From contig JASKMD010000008.1 in NCBI GenBank assembly GCA_030144725.1, forward strand, positions 332,290 through 396,289: a DNA stretch of 64,000 nt. The letters are read 5' to 3'. The position numbers were made by a program, and so were the translations under genes. Below, in pieces: positions 45,692-57,100 of this stretch; the first letter of the stretch is position 1; each line of letters starts with the position of its first letter. The notes under the pieces are model-generated. The model saw only the letters and a list, made by a program, of their open reading frames with translations, did no database searches and was not told the origin of the DNA. The stretch is from Haematococcus lacustris (Eukaryota > Chlorophyta > Chlorophyceae > Chlamydomonadales > Haematococcaceae).

Positions 45692-48600
45692 TCACGCCAC
45701 TCCCACCTGGGACCGGGCCCGGCACAGCACCCCTGCTGCCTCAGCCACTGCAGTGGACTGGCTGTACGCCGCCTGCCACGCGGGCGGCACCCCCGCCACC
45801 CCCGCCAGTGCCCCCATGACTGCGCCCACGTAGGCTGAACGGCTGGCACAGCATCCGCCCTCACGGATTGCCAAGCGCACGGCTTCTGTGTACATGGTCT
45901 GCATCGCTCCAGCCACCTCAGCCACTGCAGCCCTGCCTGGCGCTGAGGGTGCGACGCTGCAGCGGGCGCGGTGCTCCATGTGCAACACGATCTGCATGCA
46001 TGGCGAGTGCACACAGCAGCTACTGTCACATGGACATGCATCAGACCATGTCAAGCTGTTGTGAAGGCCATAGCGATGATGATGGTAGTGCTGATATGGT
46101 GATGACAATGACAGCCAAGTGTTAGCAGAACAGCCCTGACTGCAACGCCATCATTGAGCTGGGATGCACTGCAAGCAGCGGCGCTGCAGAGCAATCATGC
46201 TTAGTGCCCTCTGATGCAATGACACAGTCTGAGCGTGTTGCGGCTGATCAAATTTGGTCATTGCTACCCAGCTAGAAGACACAGTGGTGTGGCATGGCAT
46301 AATCCCCCAAGGACCCTTAGGCCTTTCACATCCTGTCATCAGCAGCATCAACCATTGCCAACGACTTACCTGTAGAGGGCTAGTCAGGGCGTTGGGCATG
46401 TGGCAGTTTCGACCCAGCTCAGCGATTGCAGTAGAGGGAGGCAGCGCAACCAGTTTCATAGCGTGCCGCAAGTTGCCAGCAATGACCCCGGCCAGCTCAT
46501 AAGTGACCTCCAGCCTGCATGGACATTTTGCACACCCAAGCGTGTCAGACCACATCACTCTACTTGTGCCCCAAGGCCTCTGATTTGCAGCCCTGCATTG
46601 CAGCATTTCATGCTGACTGACCAGCTATGCATACCTGCTGCTTGCGCCACTTGATGCTATATGAGGCGACTCTTCCGCTGGTGTGTCCACTGCCTCTGGT
46701 GCCGTCCCTGTCTCCCCATCCTCCACCCCTTTCGACACCGCTGCTGCTGCTGCTGTTGCTGCTGGTGCTGCTAGTTTGCCCCCTTCCAGCTCCTCTGCCA
46801 CGGCCTGCACAGCAGCTGATGGCAGCGCCCCCAGCAGCACAGCCTCCAGGATGGCGGCTCCCGCTGCCCCCCAGGAGCACGCCTCATCGCTATTCTGGGT
46901 GACCCGCGTGGCCCGGCGCACTGCGGGCACCAGCCCTGCGCTGCCGGCCCAGGCGGCCACCAGGGGGGCCAGCCGGGCTATGCAGTTGGCTTGGGCATCT
47001 GGGGCGCCTGTAGCTGGGGGAACTTGACCTCGGGCAAAGGCACGAAGGAAGCCCTAAGGCGGTTGGCAAGACATCAGCCATTGCAGAGTTCCAATACCGT
47101 AAGAGTTATCAAGCCAGCAATTAGGAACATGACACTGACTGTGTGGGTGCGCTGTGTTGTGTATCATTTGCTGGTTGGTGTTTGATTGCATAGCTGGTGG
47201 AAGTAACAACACAAGCAGCAGGGAGGCAGCAAAGCACGGAGCAGCAGGGGAGGGCCACTAACTCGAAACAGGCAAGGAGTGCTTCAGCGTTGAGACCTGA
47301 ATGGGCCTGGTCACAGTCAGGGGCCCAGCAGGAGAGTGGGCAGGGGGTGCTCAGGCCCACCTTGGTGGACACGTCCCTGTAGCCATCAAACTTGTCTCCA
47401 AAGTAGTCCTGGAAGGCCAGGGCATAGGAGCAGCAGTCCAGGCCTTGGCGGGCAGCTAGGCTGCGCAGGAGCACCAGCGTCTGCTCGCCATACCTGCAGC
47501 CAAACGATACTAACAGGCTCAAGCCAGGGTGCAAGCACTGTTATGGCACATGTGAAGCTCTTTTGTGTACAAAAGCGGACGCAACCATGGCTCACTGCAA
47601 GCATTGGTGGGTGCTTGCTGCAGGCATGCAAGTGCAGAGAGACTTTGAGGCATCACATGGCTCGAGGCAGGACAAGCGAACTCAGACCTATGTGGTGACA
47701 AGCTACGTGAGGTGGGTGTGCCAGAGACTTGTCACACTCAGCACATGTCACTCACGGACTGTTGCGGCCAGAGGCATATGCATAGAAGGGGCTGCGCGGC
47801 GGGTTCAGGAACTCCAGGCCTTCATCGCAGCTGGTAGTGCTGTGCCAGCTGTCCTGCTCCAGGAGCCCCCCTGAGCTGACACCACCCGCATCTACCAAGC
47901 TGATGCTTGACAGGCTGTGCAGGTTGGCTTGACTGAGGCCAACACTAGCCGGGTCTGAGCCTGAGGCTGAGGCTGGAGCCAGGTCCAGGTTCATAGACGC
48001 CATACTGCGACTCAGGCTGCGTGCCATCACCGTCTCTCGCTCCAACTGCTGCATCAGGTTTAGGTCATATACCCAGTGCACGCCCATGGCTGCGGCATCA
48101 GCCACTAGACTGCCCAGCACACTGCCCTGCGCACGGTCTGCCAGCACTTCCACTGTCAGAGGCAGACAATGGGAAGGACCGTTTGATTCAACAGAGCCTG
48201 GGATGAGGCTGTCGCCGCCACTCGCATGCTGAAGTGCTGCCTGGACTGTGTGAGGAAGGGATGCAACGTCAGAAGGCCAGGGGGCTGGCGGATGTAAGAC
48301 GAAGTATGCGTCTTGCTCCTCCTGGGATAAAGGTGAGGTGTTGGCTGCACAGCTGGGATCGCCCAGAATGCAGGCAACGCAGCCAATTTCCTTGGCCAGG
48401 GCAGTGGCTTCGTCCTCAAGCTGATGCATGCGGGAGTATGCAGCTTGAGCTTCTTCAAACCTGAGCAATGGCACACATCATAGCAATCGTTTGGCTGATG
48501 CAGGGTAGCCTGCACAGTAGCCTGCATGGTGGTCTGCCCCCAAACGGGTTTTGCCTTTGCGAACTTAAACTTGAGCTGTCACCGTTCTCACCTGCCCGCC

Positions 48601-48830
48601 TTATTGAATCGCTGCGCTTGTTTATGTTCGTCGTCTGCTTGGCGTTCCAGCTTCTTTACAAGCAGCGCTTTTCGCGTCGCCTCCTCCTGCAAGACCTTCG
48701 AAGGCGAGGGCTGCAGCATGGCTCGGTGTGGTAAAGAATGCAACCTAGGCTTCCGCCAGCAAAGAAGTGTACGCTGAGGCGGCGGGCAAGCCACGCCAAC
48801 CCTCATCTTTGGGCCCCAGCCATGCGTCAT
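45692..48830 (-). CDS. ADP-ribosylglycohydrolase (ARH/DraG) family protein
   Basis: Six exons join in phase to 646 aa: 48830-48592, 48460-47756, 47493-47361, 47053-46635, 46514-46370 and 45991-45692. The family removes ADP-ribose from proteins or related substrates, using paired Mg2+ ions. An N-terminal helix-rich region (KALLVKKLERQADDEHKQAQ) precedes ADRAQGSVLGSLVADAAAMG and VHWVYD, the start of the ARH fold, although the classical GDAxG is here ADAAA. Then come SPYGEQTLVLLRSLA, CIARLAPLVAAWAG, TRVTQNSDEACSWGAAGAAI (N-S-D-E metal site) and EAVRLAIREGGCCASRSAYV (family GGCxxSR), with VGAVMGALAGVAGVPPAW at the end. A Ser/Leu-rich insertion sits in exon 2 and an Ala/Glu-rich one in exon 4. It resembles the ARH-like, crystallin-J1-related branch. 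The substrate is not predictable, and altered metal residues could mean reduced catalysis. Confidence 0.82.
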
Positions 48831-48989
48831 CGACGTCGAACATGAAGTTTACTCAAAGAGTGTAAAGCATCTGGTTTGCAATGCTCATCCCTTACCTACC
48901 CATCAACATCAGCACCATACCTCGTCACCCTGAGGCTTGCTACCAGCACGGAGGACCCTAGAAAGCAGCACAACCCATGGCACGGCACC

Positions 48990-49323
48990 ATGGTCAACCC
49001 CGTTCCCCGTCAGGCGCGGAGGCTGGCACACAGGAAGCGAAATGTATATCTCGATGGTGAGTTGAAGGACGTCGTGCGAGCATCTTGGCAGGCTAATGCA
49101 GGGCTTGGTGTGGTGGCTCAAAAGCCGCTTTGCAGAGTTGTAGGGCTACACCACCTGTACCCCAGCTTGCTTTCACTCATCGCTAGCTACAGCTGACAAT
49201 CACACATCTTATGGCCACTACAGATACCTCCGGGCTGCAGCAGCTGTGGTGGGCCCTGTCCATGGGGCGCTACGACTTTGTCAAGCAGGTGGTGATCTTC
49301 CTTAGGCGCGCTGGCATCGACAC
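48990..49323 (+). CDS. Small unknown gene, first exons only
   Basis: This transcription unit is divergent from the ADP-ribosylglycohydrolase gene. Exons 48990-49056 and 49224-49323 join in phase: MVNPVPRQARRLAHRKRNVY, then DTSGLQQLWWALSMGRYDFV and KQVVIFLRRAGIDT before a GTGAGC donor. The second exon looks like a genuine amphipathic helix pair. I do not recognise the protein, and further exons to the right could not be chosen with confidence (possible acceptors near 49570 and 49596). An in-frame ATG upstream at 48876 is possible. Confidence 0.35.
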
Positions 49324-49889
49324 GTGAGCTAGAGTGGGGCCACTACTGGGCACTCTTACACTGTGATCCGGCCATTAGAACATCAGTGCACACCGTGTGC
49401 AATGTCAGCAAGACCAAGCCAGAGCCTGTGGCAGAGGTGTCTGTACTGTGTAGGCTCTGGCCATGCTGTCAAGAGCCATAGGCACGGACAGCAGCAACAG
49501 TGGGACCGACTACCGTACTGATACGCCTTGTTGGTGATACTCTGATACAGGGAGACCCAGGAGCTGTCAGGCCTCGCGGTCTTAATCTGTCAGGTGTCTG
49601 TGTCGGGCTCAATCCTCACTCACAAGGTCCAGGCGCACGATACTGTCATCGTTGTTTACAGTGGCTTAGCCGGCAGCCTGGTATGGTCAGAGGGTTCTCC
49701 TGGGCTGGATGAAAGACCGAGAAGGGGCGGCAGCAGCACTGCGTTGGGGTTGGGGCACATTTAACACATGGCACACACAGCTGCCTTACTCGTAGTTGTA
49801 CATGCACCCTTGCCAGTGACGACCTCGGCGGCCTTCACGTCCATGCCGTGAAGGTGGCGTACGGCCATGTGTGTCATGGTGCGCAAGGC

Positions 49890-52800
49890 TCATGCAGCGC
49901 CCACTGCCACAGCTGATGCCTTGGCAGCCAGGCTTCGCATGGAAGCTGTGGTACCAGCCACGGTGCAGGTCACTCCCAAAAGCACCACAAACCAGTTCCA
50001 AAGCACCTGGGACCGACAGAGCACAGGTGGCCAGTCATGTGTCAGGGCATGTCGACCAGTAGGCTGACATGGCTCCACATGTGATAGCTACTCAAGGAGA
50101 TGGGAAGAAATGGAGGGATAGCCATGCAGCATATCATAGGCATACAGCATATCATAGGCATAGAGCATATCATGAACCCACTGGCCATCGGTCACTGGCC
50201 ATTGCTTCACAGCACCTCATCAAAATCAGCCTCACCTTGGCTGTTCCCAGCTTGCCCTTCAAGAGGATGAGGTGACATAAAGCTGGGAGGGTCACACTCA
50301 CACTGCAAGCAAGCACAGTTGGCAACTCATGTCAGCAAGAATGCGTGTTGCCAGCACAAGGTACACGGCGTAGTGCCCTGCGATTGAAGGGGTTGATCAC
50401 AAACACACACAAATGTCAGGTCTTTCCTCCTTGCTTGATAGGAGCAGCGATGCCCATGGCAAGAAGATATGTTGCTTTAAGACACAGAAACAAACCACAA
50501 GGCAATGCATGGTGATCACATTCCTACCTGATGGTCATGAAGCTGCCCACCAAGGCCATGAGATGCGCCAGGAACGGCAAGGAGCGTGCTGCCATGAGAA
50601 TGGCCAGGGACAGAGCAGTGCGCACTGCCAAGCGGGGAAGACCAGTTAAGGGCCGGCCGGCGCCGGCTGCAACATTGGCAGCCGCTGCCACTGGCTCCAT
50701 GGTCAATGCAAACTTTGCAACGGGGTTAATGAGCACCAGGCAGGAGCAAGCCGTGGCGAGGAGGGTTGGGAGGTTGAAGATGACGATGTCGGCAGCGCCT
50801 GCCCCATACATGTAATAGCCGGCTGCTGCAATGAAGGTGCACAGGAACGCCACGAGGAAGAAGGCAACGTTCAGCACCTGCACGCCACAGCAACCATGCC
50901 TGCACTGTCAAGACGTGGCCAGCAGAACAGACCAGCAGCAGCCATGCTTAGGTTGTGCAGACAGGTCAATGTGCTGTGGCTGTGGAAGTGCTGCCATCAG
51001 GGATGCGAGGTTACACTATTCTGAAAGTCCTAAAGCTGCATGGCAAGCAGCTATGCATGAGTAACGTGGAGGTGTGAAGTGGTCAGACCAAACTTGGATT
51101 GTGGGCACCTTTGGGAACAGCTGGGGCTCCTTCATAGATGCCTGGATGGCTGGGAACACGCCGTGCCCTGAATAGCAGAAGGTCATGATGCCAAACACGA
51201 GGGGTAGGGTGGCAGGCAGGGCATTATGAGTCAGGGCGCCGGCGGTAAAGTTGCCAGTCACCAGCGTGTAGAGCACCTGCAAAGCACCATCAGCGTCGCA
51301 GAGGCACTGGAGGACGTAGCACAGTGGGAAGAAGTAAATGCTGAACTGACTGGTGTCACAGGGTAGAGCATGTGCTTCCAGGCAATGCAGGGAGGGAGGG
51401 AGGGGCCAGTTAGTTGGACATGGCAACTGCCATTCCAGCAGGGCAGCTGCATGCAGGGGAGTGTGTTAGGGTGTGCCAGGCTGTGTGGTCAGCCTTTGTG
51501 GCCCATACACATAGGCTGCTCCAGTCCTTTTGGCAGTGAGCTTGTCGCCCAACAGCTCCTGCTTACCGATGCAACGACGGTGGTGGTGGCTGTCACTCCA
51601 AACACTCCGAGGAAAGACAGGGCTGACAGGTCAGGCAGCCACACAGTGGGGATCATGATTGCTGCGGCCAGCACCCAGGCAGCAAGCAACGAAGGCATGC
51701 AGCAGGATCACCATGCAACCAGGTACTTATGCTGCTGGTCTATGCTGTTTTGGGGGTGGGGGCCAGAGACAATGATGAGATAAACACGGTTGCAGGGAGT
51801 GATAGGGAAGTGTAAAAGTGAAACATTGAAAACAGACCTTGTGCTGGGCAAGCTATATACTGGAAGCTTGCTGGTTGTGCCTGCTGATCAGGATTCTCTG
51901 GCAACCTGTGCTGCGAGGGCCAACTGTTGGCAGACACTCAGCCGATCTTCAACCCTACATCAGCCTTTCCACCCGCATCCAGAGAGCCCTGTGTGATGTT
52001 GAGCCACCCACCTGCTGCAATGAGCATGTATTGTGATGCAGAGCTTGCCAGCATGTTTCCCAGTAGGCTGTACATGTTGTCCCCCTGGCACAGGCAAGGT
52101 CAAGGCATCTCCGCCTAGGGGAGGTCCTCATGCCAGAAACTGCTGAGACGTGGCACGACTGGAAGGCAGCATAGCCTGGCATGGGTGCTTGCTGCAATGT
52201 TACCTCCAGGATAAACAGGAGGCAGCACGTGCCAAACAGCTCCACATAGATGATGGCACTGACAAGGGCCCTCCCTAAAGGGCCAAAGGATGCCTCAGCA
52301 ATCTCCTCATAACCTACTACAGACCCTGGCTGGCCTTTGTTAGATGCCACTGCATTTGCACACTCCACAAGCGCTTTGCCTGCACACAGTGTCACCAAGC
52401 AATGCTGTGACAGCACAGTTGGAAATCATGCACAGATGCACTATGCAACAGGAGGCATGTCTACTCTGCAGGACACACAATGGTCAGCTTGCAAGGGGCA
52501 AGTAATGGGCAACACATAGTTCAAGGTGTTACAGACATTGCTCACCTGTGTAGTTTGTGACTATACCCATGAACCACAGCAATGCAATCCCAATCCAGCC
52601 AGAGCTCTTTAAGGCGAACGGAAGGCTTAGCAGGCCCACTCCCATCATAACATTGACCTGACAATGTGTTTACAATCACATGGCGGCCCAGTAAAACTAG
52701 AGTATGACCTTGCGGCACTTTGAACGCAGCACTCACCACGTTCAGCACTGCCTGTGAAAATGATGAGCTGCCTGCGCTGCTGCTGGGAACGGGCAGCTCC

Positions 52801-53003
52801 GCTGCCGCACTGCTCGCTGTGACATGACTGCATCGGTGTCTCGAAATCTGGCGTGAGCTAGACAAGGGGGAAGGGCCTCGACTAGGAGTCCTGGCTGGGT
52901 CAATGTGAGCTGCTGAGGATGCAGCCGACGGAGCGCTCCGAGCCAATGCAGGCACAGATGCATTGCAGCTCTTGACATATCGCAGCTGCTGATGGCGCAG
53001 CAT
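49890..53003 (-). CDS. Amino-acid transporter, AAAP family (AVT-like)
   Basis: Nine exons join in phase to 474 aa: 53003-52737, 52657-52546, 52379-52204, 52084-52012, 51661-51567, 51276-51109, 50877-50528, 50302-50236 and 50006-49890. A Ser/Ala-rich cytosolic N-terminus of about 80 residues precedes VNVMMGVGLLSLPFALKSSG, the AAAP signature of TM1 (N-x-x-x-G-x-G-x-L-x-L-P). Then follow GYEEIAEASFGPLGRALVSA, VELFGTCCLLFILEGDNM, SALSFLGVFGVTATTTVV, LVFGIMTFCYSGHGVFPAIQ (conserved CYSGH), then VAFLCTFIAAAGYYMYG, NLPTLLATACSCLVLINPVA and a final VLWNWFVVLLGVTCTVAGTT. About eleven membrane segments are expected. Plant AVT1-type proteins move neutral amino acids across the vacuolar membrane; substrate and membrane here are inferred. 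Length is in the family range. Confidence 0.9.
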
Positions 53004-53195
53004 TTGCTTTGGCCCGCAGCGTTTCTTTCGCGCAGTGCGTAATCAGCTGTGTGTAGCTGCGAGGTGGGAGTGCGTCATTTGCATTGTCTACCGGGTTAAG
53101 CAACAATAGTTTGTAATATTTGCATTGTCCATATTTGTCCATATTTGCATTTGTCACATATTTGCATTGTCCACCGCAAGTTTTAATCCCTACAG
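53004..53195. other. Upstream region of the transporter with short AT-rich repeats
   Basis: Less than 200 bp. It contains repeated ATATTTGCATTGTCC-like units (53110-53170) and GTCCACCGCAAG, similar to 59961-60000 near the other side of the retrotransposon. No element boundary could be set. Confidence 0.4.
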
Positions 53196-53424
53196 CCCTC
53201 ATGCTATACCAAAATAAAGCATGAGTTGTAATCAAACACAGGCTGCGAGATCATTATTGTAAAGGCTACTGACCTAATGCCCACTTCAGCTCAGCCTTCT
53301 GGTGTGTGTGCCTCCAGGCTACTACTAGGAAGAGCCCTACCCTACTCTATGGCTCTCACTCACACACATCCCCTTTGTGAGGGGTTTGATATCTTGTTTT
53401 CTCGTATTGTCTTGCTGTAGCTGG
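53196..53424 (-). ncRNA. Candidate right-end/guide-RNA region of family B
   Basis: The 3' flank matches 42313-42480 on the opposite strand. It ends in a perfect 8-bp hairpin on the coding strand: CTCATGCT (complement of 53225-53218) pairs with AGCATGAG (complement of 53205-53198) around a 12-base loop. Similarity ends right after GGGCTGT, about 53190. Guide-RNA role inferred. Confidence 0.45.
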
Positions 53425-53700
53425 CTATCGCCGCCACTTGCGCCGCCACTTGCGCAACAGGGCCTTGTCAGGCAAGTACACCCACTCTTGGCCTGGCCTG
53501 CCTCGCTTTGGCATGGCTGGGCGGCCATCCCAGTAGCACAGCTCAGTGGGGCGTGGGCCTGGGCCGACTGCACAGCGGCGGATGTTTAGCGCGGCTGACA
53601 CGTCCCGGCACATGGTGTGGGAGTTGCATGAAGTCAAGTCATGTGCCATGTCATGTGTCACCTCATGTGGGATATGTTGCAGCCATGTACATGTGCGGTT
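53425..53700 (-). pseudogene. Fanzor/TnpB-like family B C-terminus, cut by copia
   Basis: The minus strand encodes CRDVSAALNIRRCAVGPGPR (RuvC-III), then TELCYWDGRPAMPKRGRPGQ, EWVYLPDKALLRKWRRKWRR and TAG at 53427-53425. The last-intron sequence (ACATGACATGGCACATGAC type) lies upstream, up to the retrotransposon at 53701. This copy is closer to a functional reading than the 42 kb copy, but upstream exons were not found on the far side of the insertion. Confidence 0.65.
53514..53700. repeat. 187-bp direct duplication, left copy
   Basis: Identical to 59671-59857. It starts TGGCTGGGCGGCCATCCCAG and ends ATGTGCGGTT, touching the left LTR. It covers part of the last exon and intron of the family B remnant. 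Confidence 0.95.
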
Positions 53701-53955
53701 TGCGAAGGGGGCACGTCAATGCCCATTACAAAAGAGTCCACGATCTAAGAACAAGTACAAATGCATAGCGGTGCACTATGGCTGCCACGTCGGATGCCCT
53801 ATGTGCCATTGCAAGAGCGACCACCATACCTGCGAAGGGGGCACGTCAATGCCCACCATCGCAGGCCCAAGGCACAGCTTAAGTACACCGTCTCACACTA
53901 CATCACACTTAGGTCAGAGACGGCTGCGGGTGGCCTAGGCCTGTTCCCCACAACA
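53701..53955 (-). repeat. 3' LTR of the copia element
   Basis: 255 bp, on the plus strand TGCGAAGG...CCACAACA, so TG...CA in either reading. Same sequence as 59416-59670. A 25-bp string starting TGCGAAGGGGGCACG occurs twice within it (53701-53725 and 53831-53855). Confidence 0.95.
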
Positions 53956-53964
53956 CTCCCCCTC
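53956..53964 (-). promoter_or_regulatory. Polypurine tract of the copia element
   Basis: CTCCCCCTC on the plus strand is GAGGGGGAG on the coding strand and touches the 3' LTR, the normal place for plus-strand priming. Confidence 0.8.
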
Positions 53965-54170
53965 AGGCCAGGCCAGCAAAGTAGGAAGCTAAAGCGCTAA
54001 GCGTCAACAGAAGATGCACAAGTACAAATGCATGAAGACAAAGAAAGCATAGTGTACAGGTAGCTCATGCGTGCAGACGGACAGACGCAGGCAGGCACGT
54101 GCCAAGACAGGCACAAGCAGGAAAGCACCGAACGGGCTCCACACGGTCAGAGCACAGAGCTCAAACTAGC

Positions 54171-57100
54171 TTAGCCTACGCCCATGCCAGCCTTGCACGA
54201 CACGAACTTGGGGCCAGGCAGCGCCTTGGTAAGCGCATCAGCCACCATGTCCGCCGTGGGGCAGTAAGAGAACTCCACCTCGCCACGCCACACACGCTCA
54301 CGCGCCATGTGGTGCATGACGGCGATGTGCTTGCTGCGCTGCGACTCCACTGGGTTCTTCACCAGGGCTACCGCACCCTGACTGTCGCACAGGATGGGGA
54401 TTGGGCCAGTGACTGCACAGAGCTCATGCAGCAGCTTGCGCAAGAACAGCGCTTCCCTGGTAGCGTCAGCAGCGGCCTGGTACTCGGCTTCAGTGGTGGA
54501 GGTGGCCACGGTGGTTTGCAGCTTGCTGCGCACTGACACGGTGGCACCGGACAGGATGAAGACATAGCCTGTGGTGCTGCGCCGAGACTGCTTGCAGCTG
54601 GCGTAGTCGCTGTCGCAGAACCCCACCAGCTCCCCACTGCAGCTGCCCCTGAAGACCAACCCTTGCCCCGCTGTGCCCCTGAGATACCGCAGAACCCCCT
54701 GCGCTGCCTGCTCATGCTCCCGCGTGGGCGCCTGCATGTAGCGCGTAAGCTGGCCCACTGCGAAAGCAATGTCGGGGCGCGTGCAGGTGGACAGCCACAG
54801 CAGGCCGCCCACTAGCTCGCGGTAGCGCAGCGTGTGCTGCTCGCTGAGCTGCTCACCCTGCTTCAACAGCTGCGTGCCAGGGGAGAGAGGCAGCTGGCGG
54901 GGGTTGCACTCTGCCAGACCAAAGCGCTGCAGCAGCTGCTCGATGTACTGCTGCTGCGTCAGGCGCAAGATGCCGGCTGCGCGGTCAAAGGCAATGCGCA
55001 TCCCCAGAAAGTCAGCTGCCTGCCCGAGGTCGTGCACGTCAAAGGCTTGCTGCAGTTGCTGCTTCACCTCTTGCACCGCTGCCTCGTCTGCGCTGGCAAG
55101 GATGCAGTCGTCGACGTACACGAGCATGTGCACCGCGCTTCCGCTGCTTGTGCGCAGGCTGAACAGGCTGGGGTCTGCTGCTGAAGCCCGGAACCCGATC
55201 TGCTCCAGCTGCTCGCGCAGGCACAGATACCAGGCCCGAGGGGCCTGCTTGAGGCCATACACTGTGCGCTGCAGCTGGCACACCAGCCCCCTGCCCACCT
55301 CATACCCCTCTGGCTGCTCAACAAAGATCTACGGGTCTGAGTCTGTGAGCTTGCTGTTAAGGAAGGCCGTTTTGAAGTCAATCTGCCAAAGGCCCCAGCC
55401 CCTCTGCACTGCCAGGGCAAAGATAAGGCGCTGGGTCGTGTGCATGACCACGGGGGCAAAGACAGCGTCCTCAAAGTAGTCCACCCCATCCCGCTGCCTA
55501 AACCCCTTCACCACCCAGCGAGCCTTGTACTTGACAATGCTGCCGTTTGAGCCCCACTTGACTTTTAGGACCCAGCGGCCTGGCAGGACCGACATGCCAG
55601 GCTGCCTACTGACCAGCACCCAAGTCTGATTGGCGTGCTGGCTGGCCATCTCAGCATCCATGGCACGGCCCCACTCCTCAGCATCGGGCCTAGACATGGC
55701 CTCACTGAAGGAGCGAGGCTCAGCAGGTTGGCTGGCAGCACCCCCAGAGCTCCCCCTGCTCCCCCTGCTCCCATCACCCTCCCGCTCACTGCCACTGCTG
55801 CTGTTGCTTTCGTATCGAGCGGAGTAGCACAAAGTGACGAAGTCGGGGAATTCCACGCGCTTGCGCACGCGCTCAGAACGGCGCCGCTCGGGTGGCACAA
55901 GAGCTGGGCGCAACGCGGGCACGGTGTCAGGGGTGCCAGTCTCCATCCCCCCTGAACTGCCCAAACCGCCAGCCCCGCCTAGGCTAGCCCAGCCTGCCCC
56001 TACACCATCCCCGCCTGAACTATCTGGAGCAGCAGGGGGTCCACCCCTACTGCCCGCTTGTCCCCCACCGCCGCTGTTGCTGTCGCTGCTTCCCCCGCCA
56101 CGGTTTGCGCTGTGTCGGGCGGGGGTGACGGTGGGGGTGACAGCAGGGGTCCCTCCCCCACTGCCCATCCTACCCTGCTCCATCCCACCCTGCTCCCCAG
56201 GCTGCTCCCCAGCTGCACTATCCCCCCCCTTGGGCGCCACGGCACTTGGCGGGGCAACCAGGTTGCTGGGAGCAGGTGCGCACGGCACGTGAGCGAAGCG
56301 GCGCAGGACTGCTTGCTCGTCAAAGACCACGCTTTTGCTCACATAGAGCCGGCCCTCTGCCCACACTTGGTAAGCCTTGCCCCCCTCCTCATAGCCCACA
56401 AAGACCCCTTTGATGCCCCGGCTGGCCAGCTTGCTGCTCGGCTCGCTGTCGTGCACCCAAGCTGGGCAGCCCCATACGCGCAAGTGATGTATGTCGGGGG
56501 GGCTGCCAAAGCAGGCCTCATGGGGTGTGCAGGGCTTGCCTGCCACTGGGCGCAGGTTGTGCACGTGCGCCGCTGCCATCACGCCAAAACCCCAACAAAA
56601 GGCTGGCACCCCAGAGGCCAGCATCATAGCACGGACGCACTCCATGATTGTGCGGTTGACACGCTCTGCGCTGCCATTCATGGTGGGGGTGCGGGGGGCT
56701 GTCTGCTGGTGCGTGATACCCTCGCTGCGCAACCACTGCTGTGTCTCAGCCCCGATGTATTCCCCCCCCCGGTCTGTGCGCAGGTACACAACCTTATGCC
56801 CCAGCCGACGCTGCAAGAGGGTGACCATGTCACGGAGGGCTGCCGGCGCGTCTGACTTGTGCTTTATGAGCACGACAGCCACCAGCCCGCTGAACTCGTC
56901 GAGCAGACTGACAAGAAGAAAGAAGAAGAAGAAAACTACTCCGGTACAAACCGGCGTGCATTAAGGGAGGAGCTTCCGCCTGTGGCGCGGCCTGCTCCCA
57001 CCTCCAAACGTTGGACACAGGCTGTACATGTCCCCACCAAGCTGCCCTAGCTGTAGCCACAGACCACAGCTAGCACCCCAGGCAAACAAAGAGGCATGAG

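Noticed and set aside
53696..53700. Ordinary 5-bp target duplication of the copia element
   Set aside because: The five bases outside the left LTR do not match those outside the right LTR; only the 187-bp duplication fits.
55834..56855. Long plus-strand frames across the copia pol region
   Set aside because: They are antisense shadows of integrase and the Pro/Gly/Ser-rich pol linker, with no recognisable motif.
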